A stretch of DNA of 64,000 bases from Luidia sarsii. Its lineage: Eukaryota > Echinodermata > Asteroidea > Paxillosida > Luidiidae. A program made the translations under genes and the position numbers. The stretch spans positions 8,970,188 through 9,034,187 of the forward strand of contig OX465114.1 of the NCBI GenBank assembly GCA_949987565.1, given 5' to 3'. How positions within the stretch are numbered: the first letter of the stretch is position 1; the number at the start of each line of letters is the position of its first letter. Of the stretch, positions 13,365-25,200 are shown piece after piece. The notes under the pieces were generated by a model that worked only from the letters and a program-made list of their open reading frames with translations, was not told the origin of the DNA and searched no databases.

Positions 13365-14010
13365 TGCAGACAACTACTGTACATGTACATGTAAATGTAC
13401 CTGTCATGTACACATATCTCAAAAGTTAGAGGGCATGAGCGCCTGACGTTTTGATCCTAGCAGGACCTTTCTCAAAAGACCTTAAAGAAAGGTCCTGCTA
13501 CACAACTGTACATGTACCCGGTACCGGTACATGTACACATGTACATGTAGGATCGCAACATCAGGCCCTCTAACTTTTGGGATTATGTATTGCAGGTCAT
13601 TTATAGTCAGTGAGCACTGTGAGCAATTTGCAAGTTATTTTGTAATTTACTTCAACTTCACATTCTGTACATGTATGTACATGTACATGTAGTGTACACA
13701 AGTACATATACATTGTACACGTACATGTACATGCACCTACAAACATGTACATGTACATATGACTACATGTACATGTACATTGTAGTACATGTAGTGTACA
13801 ATGCATGTAGGCCTACAGTGTACATTGTACACAATACATGTAAATGTACATGTACATGTACATTATGTAACTTTACACACATGTGTACATGTATACATAC
13901 AAATGTACTGTACAGTGTAAGTGTACATGTACTCTACATAATTATGTACAGTGTGTACGGTCACTACGGTGTACATGTACATACATGTACATCAGTCATG
14001 ACAGAGCATC
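13365..14010. repeat. TACATG tract with an embedded GAAACGTC-family foldback
   Basis: A foldback element lies at 13,425-13,577, and a TACATG run has expanded inside its loop (13,507-13,548), splitting TCCTGCTA from GGATCG. The tract continues at 13,670-14,010. Confidence 0.75.
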
Positions 14011-14699
14011 TGATGCATGTACAGTACAGTATACACACTAAAACAGTATCCTGCGAATGCTATACAATGTACTAGTTAATATCTGCCCATTATTCAAATA
14101 AACAGGAACGCTATCTTTCAAAGGAAAGGGAACTGACAGGGCAAAAACATTTTGTGTTAGTGTTGTGCTGTTAAGAATCTTTTACATACATGTATAAGTA
14201 CCAGTATGATGTTCATACAGTATAATGTACTCCCAATTGTTAATATGGTAAACAAAATATTTATAATTCTTGTACAATATTACACCAATCTGAAGGTAAA
14301 AACACAAGGGTTCTTTTCATGATGGGGGAAGTTGGACCATGGTTGGTGAAAGTTTTCCTAAAATTCCCTTTATTCAAAGTAAAAAGCGAGAATTAAACTT
14401 GCACTACATGTACGTATGCATGTTGCCAAATTTATGCCAACTTCCACACTTTCTCAGATTTTTAAAGTCATGATCAGATTTATTGCTTCTTGCACTCATG
14501 CTTTGATAAACTTGTTTGCACATTCAGCATTTATAATCCAGAGATTTCATCAGGTTTTTTTTTTCACTATTAACAAAGTAAAGGAAACCTGACTGGGGAA
14601 TATGAAACAAAGAAAAGGAAAAAAAGATTGGGAAATTTTAATCAAAGTAAAGGAAAACTGACTTGGAAATTTCAAACAACTTGAAAAATCGTCAAAGGA

Positions 14700-14845
14700 A
14701 ATTTGACTCGACAGGGACTCAAACCTGAGTCTCCTAGCATAATATTATACAGTGCCAGTGCTCTCTATCACCCGAGCTACATTAGGTACATGTACATGTG
14801 CGATACATGTATCCAGCCTTTAGATGGAGGCCTTCCCAAATAGTC
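14700..14845 (-). repeat. tRNA-derived SINE copy
   Basis: Read on the minus strand, the sequence has a GTAGCTCGGGTGAT-type A-box, then a B-box GGTTTGAGTCC, then a tail like the 21.7-kb copy. Promoter boxes are diverged. Confidence 0.55.
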
Positions 14846-15784
14846 AACTGTTGTATAATTACTATCTTCGGCAGGGTGTGGTGCCAGCCAAAAGGCAATT
14901 AACCATTAACTAGTAATAACTACCACATCCTGGGCTCAGCAAGTACAGTAGCACCATGCTTTGTTCCACTCTGCATACAAATAAACCTTCTTTCTTGTAA
15001 GTTGTATAAGTATAGGGTTAAGTTGTATTTAGTGTACATGTACTGTACAGTTTACATCTACGAGTACATGTAGCTCTTTGTTTCCCATCCATGACCCCCC
15101 CCCCTGATCTTCCCTTCTTTGATCCCTACCTCATAGATTGGCCTTCCCTTTGATCTCTCCTCCCTTTGTCTCTTAGTCCACTAGTTTCCTACAGTAGGTC
15201 TACATGTATGTCTACCAGATGGCACCTAAGTCATCACAAGTGTCAGTCATGCCAAACTGACCCAACCGCTCTTGTTCTCTTGCCTCTAAGTTTAAAATCA
15301 GGCCCTTTGAAAATCACGATCCATAATCAAATTAAACTGAAGGTTTCCTACAAATGGTTTATAGTGGTGATCACTGAATTGGTGTGGGGGTACTGTATGG
15401 TAAGAATGAGGGACAAATGTGATATAAAAGAAGGTTTTGTGGTGATAGGGTTCATGGTGAAAGGCGCGGTGGACTGGTGGTGAATGATGCGTTGGTAGGA
15501 AAAGTGGTGACTGGTGATAGGGGCAGCAATAAGGTTTGTGGTGATAGGCTTTGTGGTAAAAAGGGGTGTCCATGGAGAAAGGCCATTCAGTGTACAGTAC
15601 AACTTGATTCTGTTTTACACTAGCGTACAACTCGGTAACAATATTACAAACACTAACATTGAGAAAGGTCCTGCTAGGATCAAAACGTCAGGCCCTCCTA
15701 ATTTGTGATATAAATAAATAAAACTATGGTACTCAAACAAAGGAAAAACTACTGGGAATGCTTCTGACAAGGACCCCACACCCC

Positions 15785-15900
15785 AGCAACTATTTGGGAA
15801 GGCCACCATCTAAGGGCTGGATAGCTCAGATGGTAAGAGCGCTGATATGCAAAACCAGAGGTTTCCGGTTCAAATCCTGGTCCAGTCAAAGTTTTCTGTG
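15785..15900 (+). repeat. tRNA-derived SINE copy
   Basis: A-box GGATAGCTCAGATGG, an anticodon-arm region, then B-box GGTTCAAATCC, ending GTCCAGTCAAAGTTTTC. This is among the best preserved heads of the family here. Confidence 0.65.
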
Positions 15901-16011
15901 CCAATTTTTCAATTACCGGTACATGTAATTGTAATACACAAAACATGTACTGATGATGTAATGCACAGTGTGTAGGTTTAATTAGAAAGGAAGGTCAACT
16001 ATAGTTTGCGG

Positions 16012-16066
16012 TAACCGTAACCCTCATCCTCCCGACCCTTGGGAAGATGAGGGTTACGGTTACTGC
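16012..16066. repeat. Short hairpin
   Basis: GCGGTAACCGTAACCCTCATC pairs with GATGAGGGTTACGGTTACTGC across an 11-base loop. It may be a remnant of a miniature element. Confidence 0.5.
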
Positions 16067-16706
16067 AACTACCTGTAGTAACTGCAGCCCTTGTGTTAAT
16101 TTTTTTTTTATATTTTGATCATCGTATACATGTACAAACATGTATGTAGCTAATAAGTAATTAATATAAAGGAAGGAATAGCTCCAAATTTTCATGATTG
16201 TTAACTTAAGCCCGGCCCGCACAGGACTTTTTTTTGTAAAACATACCGAGACAATTGGAACTTTTCCCATTTTAAGTCCAGTGTGGACAGCCTGGGATGT
16301 TTTCCTCTCAGTTACTTTTCCCGAGTCCAGCGGTTACTTCTACCGGCCAACTGCTGCTCTGGAACAGATACCAGGCATGGGGTGGATTTCACAAAGCCTT
16401 ACAATACAAGGCATAGTAACTCAACTTACGATGGATAACCCATCGTAAGTTGTAGCAGGCTGTATGGTTTCTGTGCATCGCTCATCGTCTGTCTTGCGAT
16501 TGATCGTAAGTTACGACAAGTTCAATGGTGAAATTGAATTCCGCTCACCTTTCCCGAGAGGATAAGTCCAGTGTGGACAGTGCTTGCAGAGCGGGTCGCT
16601 AAGGAAAACTGATGCACAGGAAAGCGTACTGTACATCCAGCACTACATCCATGATAGCGAGTCAGTGAGATCATGTTGCATGCTTTTATTAATAATATTA
16701 ATTAAT

Positions 16707-16792
16707 AGGCCTGACGTTTCTATCCTAGCAGGACCTTTCTCTGCCTTTGAGAAAGGTCCTGCTAGGATCGAAACGTCGGGCGCACTAAATTT
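16707..16792. mobile_element. Well-preserved GAAACGTC-family foldback
   Basis: GGCCTGACGTTTCTATCC, AGCAGGACCTTTCTC, then the exact complement ending GATCGAAACGTCGGGC. It is about 85 bp with a 4-8 base loop, probably the minimal form of the family. Confidence 0.8.
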
Positions 16793-16962
16793 TGAGACTT
16801 GTATTTTGGTAATTTTAGTCAGTAAGCAACATTTTTGTATAATACTTTTATTAATAATTATATTATTTATTTGATTTGTGAAATTCGGCTCATTTTATGG
16901 GGAGGGGCCAAAGGAATTGTTTTCAGGATGAATTTGGGTAGTCAGTGCCATGCCATGCTCAG

Positions 16963-17114
16963 TAGTCCGAGTAACTTGGACCCGACAAGTCACCCTTTTT
17001 TTAATAAAAGTTTTATATCGAAATTTGGAATTTCCCTCCAATATGTCCAAAGACCAAATTTCAAATTTTGATTTAAAAAAAGGGTTACATGTCGTGTCCA
17101 AGTTACTCGGACCA
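16963..17114. mobile_element. MITE with TAGTCCGAG terminal inverted repeats
   Basis: It begins TAGTCCGAGTAACTTGGACC and ends with that sequence's complement, one base diverged. A TA flank at each end fits TA-target (Tc1/mariner-like) elements. Confidence 0.75.
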
Positions 17115-17166
17115 TGCTCGGTCTAGTAATTTCAGTCATGGAATAATGGATAGACAGGGCCGAGAG

Positions 17167-17256
17167 TAGTCCGAGTAACTTGGACCCTCATTACAATCGC
17201 CCTCTTTTATTTATTTTTTAAAAGGGCGATTGTAAAGGTCCAAGTTACTCGGACTA
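17167..17256. mobile_element. 90-bp MITE with TAGTCCGAG termini
   Basis: The termini match the neighbouring element, but the second block is TTACAATCGCCCT and its complement. This is a second sequence subtype of the same family. Confidence 0.8.
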
Positions 17257-17509
17257 GGCTGAGAGGGAATCCAAATGAACCGAGACAAAACTGACGAGAA
17301 TGATTCATCATTGCTCTGTCACGTCACCTGATGACACCATTCATTATGTACACAGCCGAGTAAAATAATGGTCAACTCAACGCTACACGTATTTTCCATC
17401 ACAATGTGTTGCAATAATATTATTATTATTCAATGTAATGTTGCCGGACAGAAACCTTACTTTAAAAGTTGACAAAAATGTACATTGTCGTGAAATTTTG
17501 CGTACTCAC

Positions 17510-17620
17510 TTGGTTGTTATTTGTGTAGCTCCTCGGCTCAGAAGTAACCCACACGTAGTACAACAGCAGCCATTGTAGTTGAGAAGAACACGAGCATTAT
17601 TTACGTACACGTACAAGACA
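17510..17620 (-). other. DOP1: Probable 5' untranslated exon and promoter area of DOP1
   Basis: The coding ATG lies 2 bases after an acceptor (polypyrimidine then CCCCTAG, 8584-8600), so transcription must start further right. The best minus-strand donor seen is CCAA|GTGAGTACG, with the exon ending at 17510. Upstream DNA to about 17,800 is less repetitive and locally GC-richer. The transcription start was not located. This is inference from splice signals only. Confidence 0.35.
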
Positions 17621-17849
17621 AACCATGGACAAAATAGTGTAGGACGAACATTCACTGACACGAGATAAAATCAGCAGAACGATGACCCGGCTGCTACGCT
17701 ACGGCTGCGCTATGTAGCAATGCAGCAGATGGACTCTTCTGTCACTTTGTAGACTTTGTAGACGGGTTACTCCATAATCAGATTATGATCAACACATCAA
17801 ACAGTCGTTGACACTTCGTGACGTCATGGTGTGGGTCAAAGTTGTAGTC

Positions 17850-17970
17850 TACATGTACATGTACATGTACATGTACATTACATACATGTACTGTACATGT
17901 GTACGCTGTACTGTGTAGAGCGTACAGTACATGTACATGTACACATGTACACTACACATGTGTACATGTA
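17850..17970. repeat. TACATG repeat tract near DOP1 promoter
   Basis: Five consecutive hexamers at 17,852-17,878, then imperfect copies. It is about 300 bases upstream of the proposed 5'UTR exon. Confidence 0.85.
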
Positions 17971-18235
17971 CTGTAGTTCCTCTGCTGCCACTGAATTGAA
18001 CCCATCGCTGTCCTTTCTTAACATATTCGGATAAAATATTGTCAAAATATAGCATTATTCGCTGAAATTGAGGGAAAAGAAAACTAAGCTCGGTGACCTA
18101 TTATAATTTTATTTGAAAGAGCTCAAATTCTGTGATGGCATGGTAAATTTGTCGATAAAAATAAAAAGTGCGCCCTCGATTTTTTTTATATTAAAAATGA
18201 AGAGGGCGCTATATATTTTTTTAACAGTGGCCACG

Positions 18236-18530
18236 AAGGGGGCAGAACACTAAATCGAGCTCCCATTGAACACTGTACAAAAAACAGTCACTTTCAAAGC
18301 CAATTATTCCAATTATTATACTTAAAATTGTAGTTTGGACCTTCATCTCTCAGATTCTTTTAAATTTGTTGTGCCCTTACATTTTTTTTTGCTAATTACC
18401 CCCAGAAAAAAACACTCTCAAAATGCGTAGCCGTCCAAGCCAAATTTCTGCAAGGGTTTTGGGATGGAAAAAGCCAGATATGATCCAAATTACACGCCAA
18501 ATTGAAGAGTGAACCCCCAGGTTGTCTTCA
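18236..18530 (+). repeat. Dispersed repeat shared with 57,797-58,160
   Basis: Shared landmarks in the same order and orientation are GAGCTCCCATTGAACACTGT, TTTGGACCTTCATCTCTCAG and TAATTACCCCCAGAAAA. The two copies lie upstream of DOP1 and of SMS. Confidence 0.8.
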
Positions 18531-18984
18531 GTTCTGTGTTGTTTTTGTTGTTGCTGCTGTTGTTGTTGTTGTTAATGTTATTATCATTATTATTTCTTTT
18601 TTCGTCATCATCACACCGGACAAGATAAAACATAATAAGCCTACAATAATTATTCAAGACGAGATGACAGGAGCTAAAAAGGAGAACCCTTATCACAATT
18701 ACTATTGGTTGTTTTTTTCGGGGGGGGGTGTACCCTAGACCATACACGTCAAGAAAATAGATGGCGGACATCGATCGGACTCCTTCCCGCAAACTATAGC
18801 CTAAAAATGGCGATAATAGGAAAAAAAAGAAAACTGGAATGGGGCGCCGGCCTGGGGAGAATGAAATGATTTTACTCTTTCTCACTTATAAAAAAAGACA
18901 AAACATGTAAATCTGTTGCTAACTGCTTAGTGCTTATCCAAGTCCGTTGGACCTGTGGTAAAAAGCAAAATTGTAGTTAGTAAT

Positions 18985-19080
18985 TGTAGTTAGTGGCTTA
19001 ACCACTATAATAGCCCCTGATGAATTAGGTCCTGCTGGGATCGAAACGTTAGGCCACTATATAATTACAATTTTATTTTG
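18985..19080 (+). mobile_element. Foldback remnant with CTGATGA and GAAACG boxes
   Basis: CCCTGATGAATTAGGTCC, then a short hairpin, then GATCGAAACGTTAGGCC. The outer arms TTGTAGTTAGTGGC and GCCACTATATAATTACAA are imperfectly paired. Confidence 0.55.
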
Positions 19081-19254
19081 CTTATAAAAAGTTGGAACAT
19101 TGCTCATTCGCAAAATTGAAAAGAAGAAGAAGATGATCTCTATTATTTTATGCAAGCTTTGTAGCAAAAAATTAATAGAAATCGTTCTTCCCATAAAATA
19201 CGGTTCAGTGTTTGTTTCAAAATTAGTATAGTAAGTACGATAAAAAATGTCAAA

Positions 19255-20480
19255 AGTTAGAGGGCCTGACGTTTCGATCCTAGCCGGACATTTTTAGGCA
19301 GAAATGACGCGGACGAAAGCCTTAGGGGGAGGGGAGAGCAATAGGGACTATCAGGGGCAAAGAACAAGGATGATACTAGCTTGTAGGATGAGATCAAGGT
19401 GAAGGGCAGGGTTGTGTAGGGATTAGGTAAGGGAGGGGGAAAATGTGAGGGAGTGAACACAAACGAAGGATTAGCCTATTGGTAAACATGCAAGGTTTTA
19501 ATCATCACCCTCTTGGATGTTGAGGCCATGTGGTTGAATTCTCTGAAGACGCGTACGTTTTATTAACATTTTCTACCGACTCAATCGGACAGCAATTTAT
19601 TTTTCACCTATCGTTGGCACAAAATAAATTTGCAAGAAACTTTAATCGGCTAGACGCAATGTTTTCCTTTTTTTATATAGCGATGCTGTCCGTCTACGCC
19701 GGGAGGAAAACATGTGGATGAAGCATCTTCGGTCAGTTCAACCACATGACATCAACATCCAAGAGGGGACCCGCCCGATCCCGCCCGATCGGCTGCCTGA
19801 AATATTTTCATCAGGCAACGGGCAAAGCACTGAGGATTCAGTGTTTATCACGTCGAGCAGGGCAAAACCCCATTGAAGTACCCTGCAGGTTTACTAACAA
19901 TCGGTATGTGATCAATCCCCCCACTTTCATCTTTGATTCTTTCTCTTCGATCTTCCCTTCCTAAGACCCTTTTCACGTGACGTCATGCTGGACCGCCTTA
20001 CAATGGCAGCGCACAGTGTAAACATCAATTGTACCATTATGGTTGTGCGTACACTTTCCGTGAAAATAATGCGGTCCAACGTGGCGGCACTGTTTATTGT
20101 TTTACGTGTTTTGGTCACGTGGGTGAAAAAGGTCTACATGTATACAGTTCGGTTCCACCTTTAATACCAACTTTCCTTTTTGTCCTTTGTAATTCGTGTC
20201 CCTATCACTACCCTCTTCCCATTAATTTTGTTTTTGTCCTTTTGTCTGCCGTTGAGCCTCGCGTGTTTACCAATAATCCTTCTTTTTGTGTTCACTCCCC
20301 AACTTTTCCCTCCCTCTCCTACCTAATCCCAACCCAACCCTGCCCTTCACACGGACATTTTATTCTTTGTTTTTTGACATCCTTGTCCCTATTGCTGTCC
20401 CCTAATGGGTTTCATCCTCGCCATTCTGCCTAAAAAAGTCCTGCTAGTACTAGGATCGAAACGTCAGGCCCTCCTAATGT
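19255..20480. mobile_element. 1.2-kb long-arm foldback element of the GAAACGTC family
   Basis: The left end, AGAGGGCCTGACGTTTCGAT, is followed by about 200 bp of purine-rich sequence (GGGGGAGGGG, GTGAGGGAGTGAACACAAA). The complement of that sequence appears at 20,265-20,480, ending GATCGAAACGTCAGGCCCTC. The middle (19,500-19,880) holds another inverted block around CTCTTGGATGTTGAGGCC and the SINE-like body GTTTATCACGTCGAGC. No transposase frame was seen, so it is probably a non-autonomous long form of the short family members. The left half is also present at 59,757-60,140. Confidence 0.7.
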
Positions 20481-20484
20481 ATGT

Positions 20485-21700
20485 GAAAAAATAACATTAT
20501 CGTGTTTAATCGTGTGATTAGGGTTTTCTGTTTGCTTGACGCAAAATGCGATGAAATAAAGTTGGCTGACATGTTGATTATCCTGTGGTTAGGGGAGATT
20601 TTTATTGGGAAATTTCGGTGTTTAAGCAAATCTCTGAAATCTACTTCAGCGAAAAAACACCCCTCTGATTAGCCAGTTTGTTGCACTTAAAAAAGTTCAT
20701 TGGCCGGCGTCAAATATTGACCTTTACACTCCTTACGCACACATTGTATGCAAATATAATCACTGTGATTTTACTTTGATTTTACTGTTCTGCAGTTGCA
20801 AGCAGGACCAATTTTAAGACAAGAAAATGTTTCCAATCAATTTCGGCAGAGCGATTTTATTCCATTATTTCTTCAACAGTATCACAACTCATTTCTTAGA
20901 TTCAATTAAATGTGTCAAAATATTACTTCATTTGATAAAAACAGACTTTGTAACATTCCAAAATGGGACTCAGTACGACATTAACAAGAAATTGGAGTGA
21001 GGAATTCATAATTATGGAAATAAACCAAATGGAAATTCATATTTCGTGATATTTTGGCTACAAGGGGCAGACTTGTGTCACCTGTGAGACAGAAAAATTC
21101 AAAAATTGAAAGAATGGGAAGTGCCCTGAGGCGAAATACTGTTCTTGTCAAAGAATGTAGGAAAATACTAACAAATGACAAAATAAAAAATAAAAAAGGG
21201 ATTAAACAAAATCTGGAGATTCTGAGGATTCTGTGGTCTCTTGTTCAGATCCAAACAAGTTGCCTTTTTATTATCCACTATACATGTAATTAAAAACATT
21301 TTTTTCTCCATATGAAAGAGAATTCTCATGTTGTTTCTTTTCCTACTGGATTCTCCAAGTTGGGAACAAAATGCAAACAGCAGCATCCACTTTGTTTTAT
21401 CCACGAACTGCTGTAGCCAGGTCTACAATAGTTGTTTGTATTCGAACGAAAACAGGGCTGTAATCCCTGGAGTTAACAGGAAGATTCAGCAGTTAACCCT
21501 AAGCTTTACACCTCCTGCACATGACACACACTGTATACCGCAATTTACCACAGTGCCCTCAGGGGTGCAGACTCACATACCACAGGATACCACAAAAACC
21601 ACGCTGTGGTATGTCGTGGTGTATGGCCCTTATCCTCCAACAGGAAAAAACATGTGTGGTTAATTGTGGTTTCAATGCTGTTAGGATTAATGGTTGAGAA
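20485..21700. other. Intergenic DNA, nothing identified
   Basis: AT-rich and unique-looking. Longest frames are under 115 codons and match nothing recognised. Confidence 0.5.
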
Positions 21701-21715
21701 ATTGGCAAAGAAAAC

Positions 21716-21822
21716 TTTGACTGGACCAGGAGTTGAACCCGAGACCTCTGGAAAAATGTACTAGTGCTCTTCCATCTGAGCTATCCAGTCCTTAGATGGT
21801 GGCCTCCCTAATAGTCAATTAG
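21716..21822 (-). repeat. tRNA-derived SINE, minus orientation
   Basis: On the minus strand: GGATAGCTCAGATGG (A-box), then GGTCTCGGGTTCAACTCC (B-box), then GGTCCAGTCAAAG. It forms an inverted pair with the copy at 21,901. Confidence 0.7.
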
Positions 21823-21900
21823 TCTTTGCCAATTTTTCAATTGGCAGATTTTCCTTTGAATTGCTTCTGACTGGAGGCCCCCACAAAGATAATTGATTAT

Positions 21901-22005
21901 TTAGGAGGCCGAAACCTAAGGGCTGGATGGCGCAGGTTGTAAGAGTGCCGGTACGTTGAGCCAGAGGTCTTGGGTTCAAGTCCAGGTCCATTCAAATATT
22001 TGCTT
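21901..22005 (+). repeat. tRNA-derived SINE, plus orientation
   Basis: GGATGGCGCAGGTTG (A-box), then GGTTCAAGTCC (B-box). With 21,716-21,822 it makes a head-to-head inverted pair about 80 bp apart. It ends in a C9 run and lies just 3' of NUS1. Confidence 0.7.
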
Positions 22006-22232
22006 CCCCCCCCCCCAAGTTCTTTGAAATTTCCTTGTCAGTTTTTCCTTTCCTCTGTTCCTTCAAAAGAAGTGTCTCGTCTGCTTATCAAAGACTCTTT
22101 TAACTTATAGGCTGAGTTGTATACAGCCTTGCATTCAGTGCATTAAAAAGAGAGAAAAAAAACCCCAACAAACGACAAGAAGAGCATTTTGAAACGCAGG
22201 GTATTATTTTGTGGATGTATCGATGAGGGGCA

Positions 22233-25200
22233 TCACTTTCCAAAACGCTGATGCGTTCCTGCGTAGCTGTGAAGAACATCGAGAACGGATTCGTAATCTA
22301 TCCGCCAATGAGTCGGCATGAATCTGCGAAACAAAGGGACAAAAAACATTCAGCACAATCACTGGGAATCCATAGACCGACTTCACTCCACGTCCTCCAA
22401 ATTTGGAGTGCCGCTGACGTTGCTATTCGCCGGGCCCTCTGAATCCGGACACCACTTTTGTTTCCAATTTGAAACAAAAACCTCTTTTCAGCCAACCACA
22501 ACGAAATATGTAGCATGACAAAGACCTGGCCCAATTTTATAGAGCCGCTTAAAGCCCCTACACAGCATTGGTCAAGGTCAAATAATAGCATCCATATGTT
22601 GTCTGATCAAACATATGCATGAAATAGCACACCTGTGAAAATTTAAGCTCAATCCGTCAACCGAGTCTCAAGAAAATCGTGAAAACCACTTCATTTGTTT
22701 CACAAAAATGCAGCATTCAACACCGCACTGTTCCGAAAAATAGTTTAGATCTCGGTGAGATGTAAACTATTTCTTCTACTCATTTCTCCCAAAATACATC
22801 ATTTTAGGCGGAAATATTTCAGTGAGAGGTTTCTATATACTATAACCATCTTTAAACTGTATAAGTTTCATGTAAATCTGTGAACATTTCTGTTTTTCGA
22901 TCTTACCAATGTTGTGTAGGGGCTTTAAGCATGAACAAATCTTCCTTGTGTATCTAGGATTACAATCCACATTGTGATGCGATGTAAATTGCTTTTGACT
23001 TGTATTCCTCTCTTGGCTCTTCTTTACTCAACAAGAATCAATAGGGACGTTTGGGTTGGGATGGTGATCCTATGCATCATGACTTTTTGTGCTGAAGCAA
23101 GTTGTGGCGATTAAGCAGCTCTACGAAATAGGCCTTTGTTTCAATGCATGCTGCCACATGAATTGTAAGGTAGGCGGCAACAATAATGCTATATTATGGG
23201 ACTTTTACTGTGGATGATCGAGGGATAGTGTGTGCTGCCATGGAAGAGTGTGGGTTGCCATGTTCTACAGATTCCAATCCCAATCGGCAAACATAGGCCA
23301 TTTTCGTAATGAAGGCTTAGGCTCGGGCTTAGGCCAAGGTCATATCTTTGTTACTCTTTAGAATATATCACAGGCATCTTAAAACCAAGCATTTGGCCCC
23401 AGTTTCTCGGTGAATACCCTGTACCTATCAAGCCAACAAACCTTCAAATTCAGCGACAAACCACAACCTGGATTGTCAGGTTTCGTCAGATGGGGACGAA
23501 GCCTGAGCCTGAGCCTTGGCCTTCATTTTGAAAACGGCCATAGGTTCTGAGCGACCGGGGACTTACAAGATCTCGGTCAGACGTATCTGCCACGGTAAGT
23601 AGCCCATGAGACTGTCAGTCGGCCCAAATCGTATCAGCATGTCGGGGTCAGGAAAACCTTTGGTGGCTGGGGAGATACAGAGAAGATCGGGAAACAATCT
23701 GTAAGGTCTCACAGTTTTTAACTCGCATGCCATGGAGTTGTGTGTATGTACTGTATTGTGTGTGTGGCTCATCCTTCGATAATTTTCCTATTCAAACGTA
23801 ACATCAACGTTCATCTTTCTTCCTCCTGATCTAATTTGTTCTTGGTTCTTCCCCTTATCATTATTTGAGCCCTCACCTTGAGTGGCCTTTTTGGGGCCTT
23901 GTTGTTGGGCGACTATCTTGGAAGACTGAATAGATCTTAAATGATTCCGGTGCTAATGTTGCTACTTCTGCTCAGTCCGTGTCCAATTCAACACAGGACT
24001 ATCAGGATACCTGCTCAGCAGATTGCCGTCTCCGCTCTGAAGCGTTTTCACCTCCACTCAGGTTCAGGTTCGGATCTCACAACGACCAACTTGCGAGTGG
24101 ATTTCAAATGATTACAATTAACTCCAAGGTTTATGCTGATTCCCAATTGTGCTGAGCAGATTTGGTTTTCTGCTAAGAGGCCTTGTGTGTAGCTCTCCTA
24201 GGCCACCAATTTACTTCTCTACTTAGTAGATTTTTATTTCTGCTCCTAGTAGATCCCCCCCCCCAAAAAAAAAAAAATCTTCAGCCTGTTGCATTTGGCA
24301 ATTTTCCCAGGTAATCAAAATCCCCGAGGAAATCAACTGAGATTTCAAAGGAAAAATACATTTCTTTGAGAAGATTGTCTGGAACAAATAGTCTCACATG
24401 GAAATGCCATTTTAGAATTGAAGAATTGGTGAAAGAAAATAAAGGAAAAAGAAAATAGGGGGGGAGGGAAGAGGAATAGGAAGTGACTCACAATGTAGCA
24501 TAGAGTTGACCAAGTCAGGGGTCAGATCTTGGGGCTTGAGTATATGATTCGCTACAGCGTGACAGTAGTCCTCTGCTGTCCGGACTAGGTCAAGTCTACC
24601 GTCTGAAGGTGATAGGAGTAATATGTGCACCTGTGCTCCTTCTGTCAAAAAAATTAATTCAAAACAGAAACATTGTTCACATCATCATTTCAAATTCCAT
24701 TAAGTTTTGAGTCTGATAAGGAAGTACAATTCTGAATCCTCATAGAAATCTGAAACTAGTTAAATAATTGTGAGGGCCTGAATTTTTGATCCAAGCAGGA
24801 CATTTCTCAAAGGTAGGACCTTTCTCAATCAGGCAGGACCTTTTTCAACCTGGCAGGCCTTTTCTCAATCAGGCAGGCCCTTTCTCAATCAGGCTTGCCC
24901 TTTCTCAATCAGGCAGGATCTTTCTCAACATGGTAGGACCTTTCTTAATCAGGTAGGACCTTTCTCAAACAGGCAGGACCTTTCTCAATCAGGCAGGATC
25001 TTTCTCAATCAGGCTTGCCCTTTCTCAATCAGGCAGGATCTTTCTCAACATGGTAGGACCTTTCTCAATCAGGTAGGACCTTTCTCAAACAGGCAGGACC
25101 TTTCTCAATCAGGCAGGCCCTTTCTCAATCAGGCAGGATCTTTCTCAAACCGGCAGGATCTTTCTCAATATGGCAGGATCTTTCTCAATCAGGTAGGACT

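Noticed and set aside
18490..18885. 131-codon minus frame with Asn run
   Set aside because: Low complexity, no domain, overlaps a dispersed repeat and a TTG/TTA microsatellite.
15785..22005. Functional tRNA genes
   Set aside because: A and B boxes are present but acceptor arms do not pair and the copies share SINE bodies.
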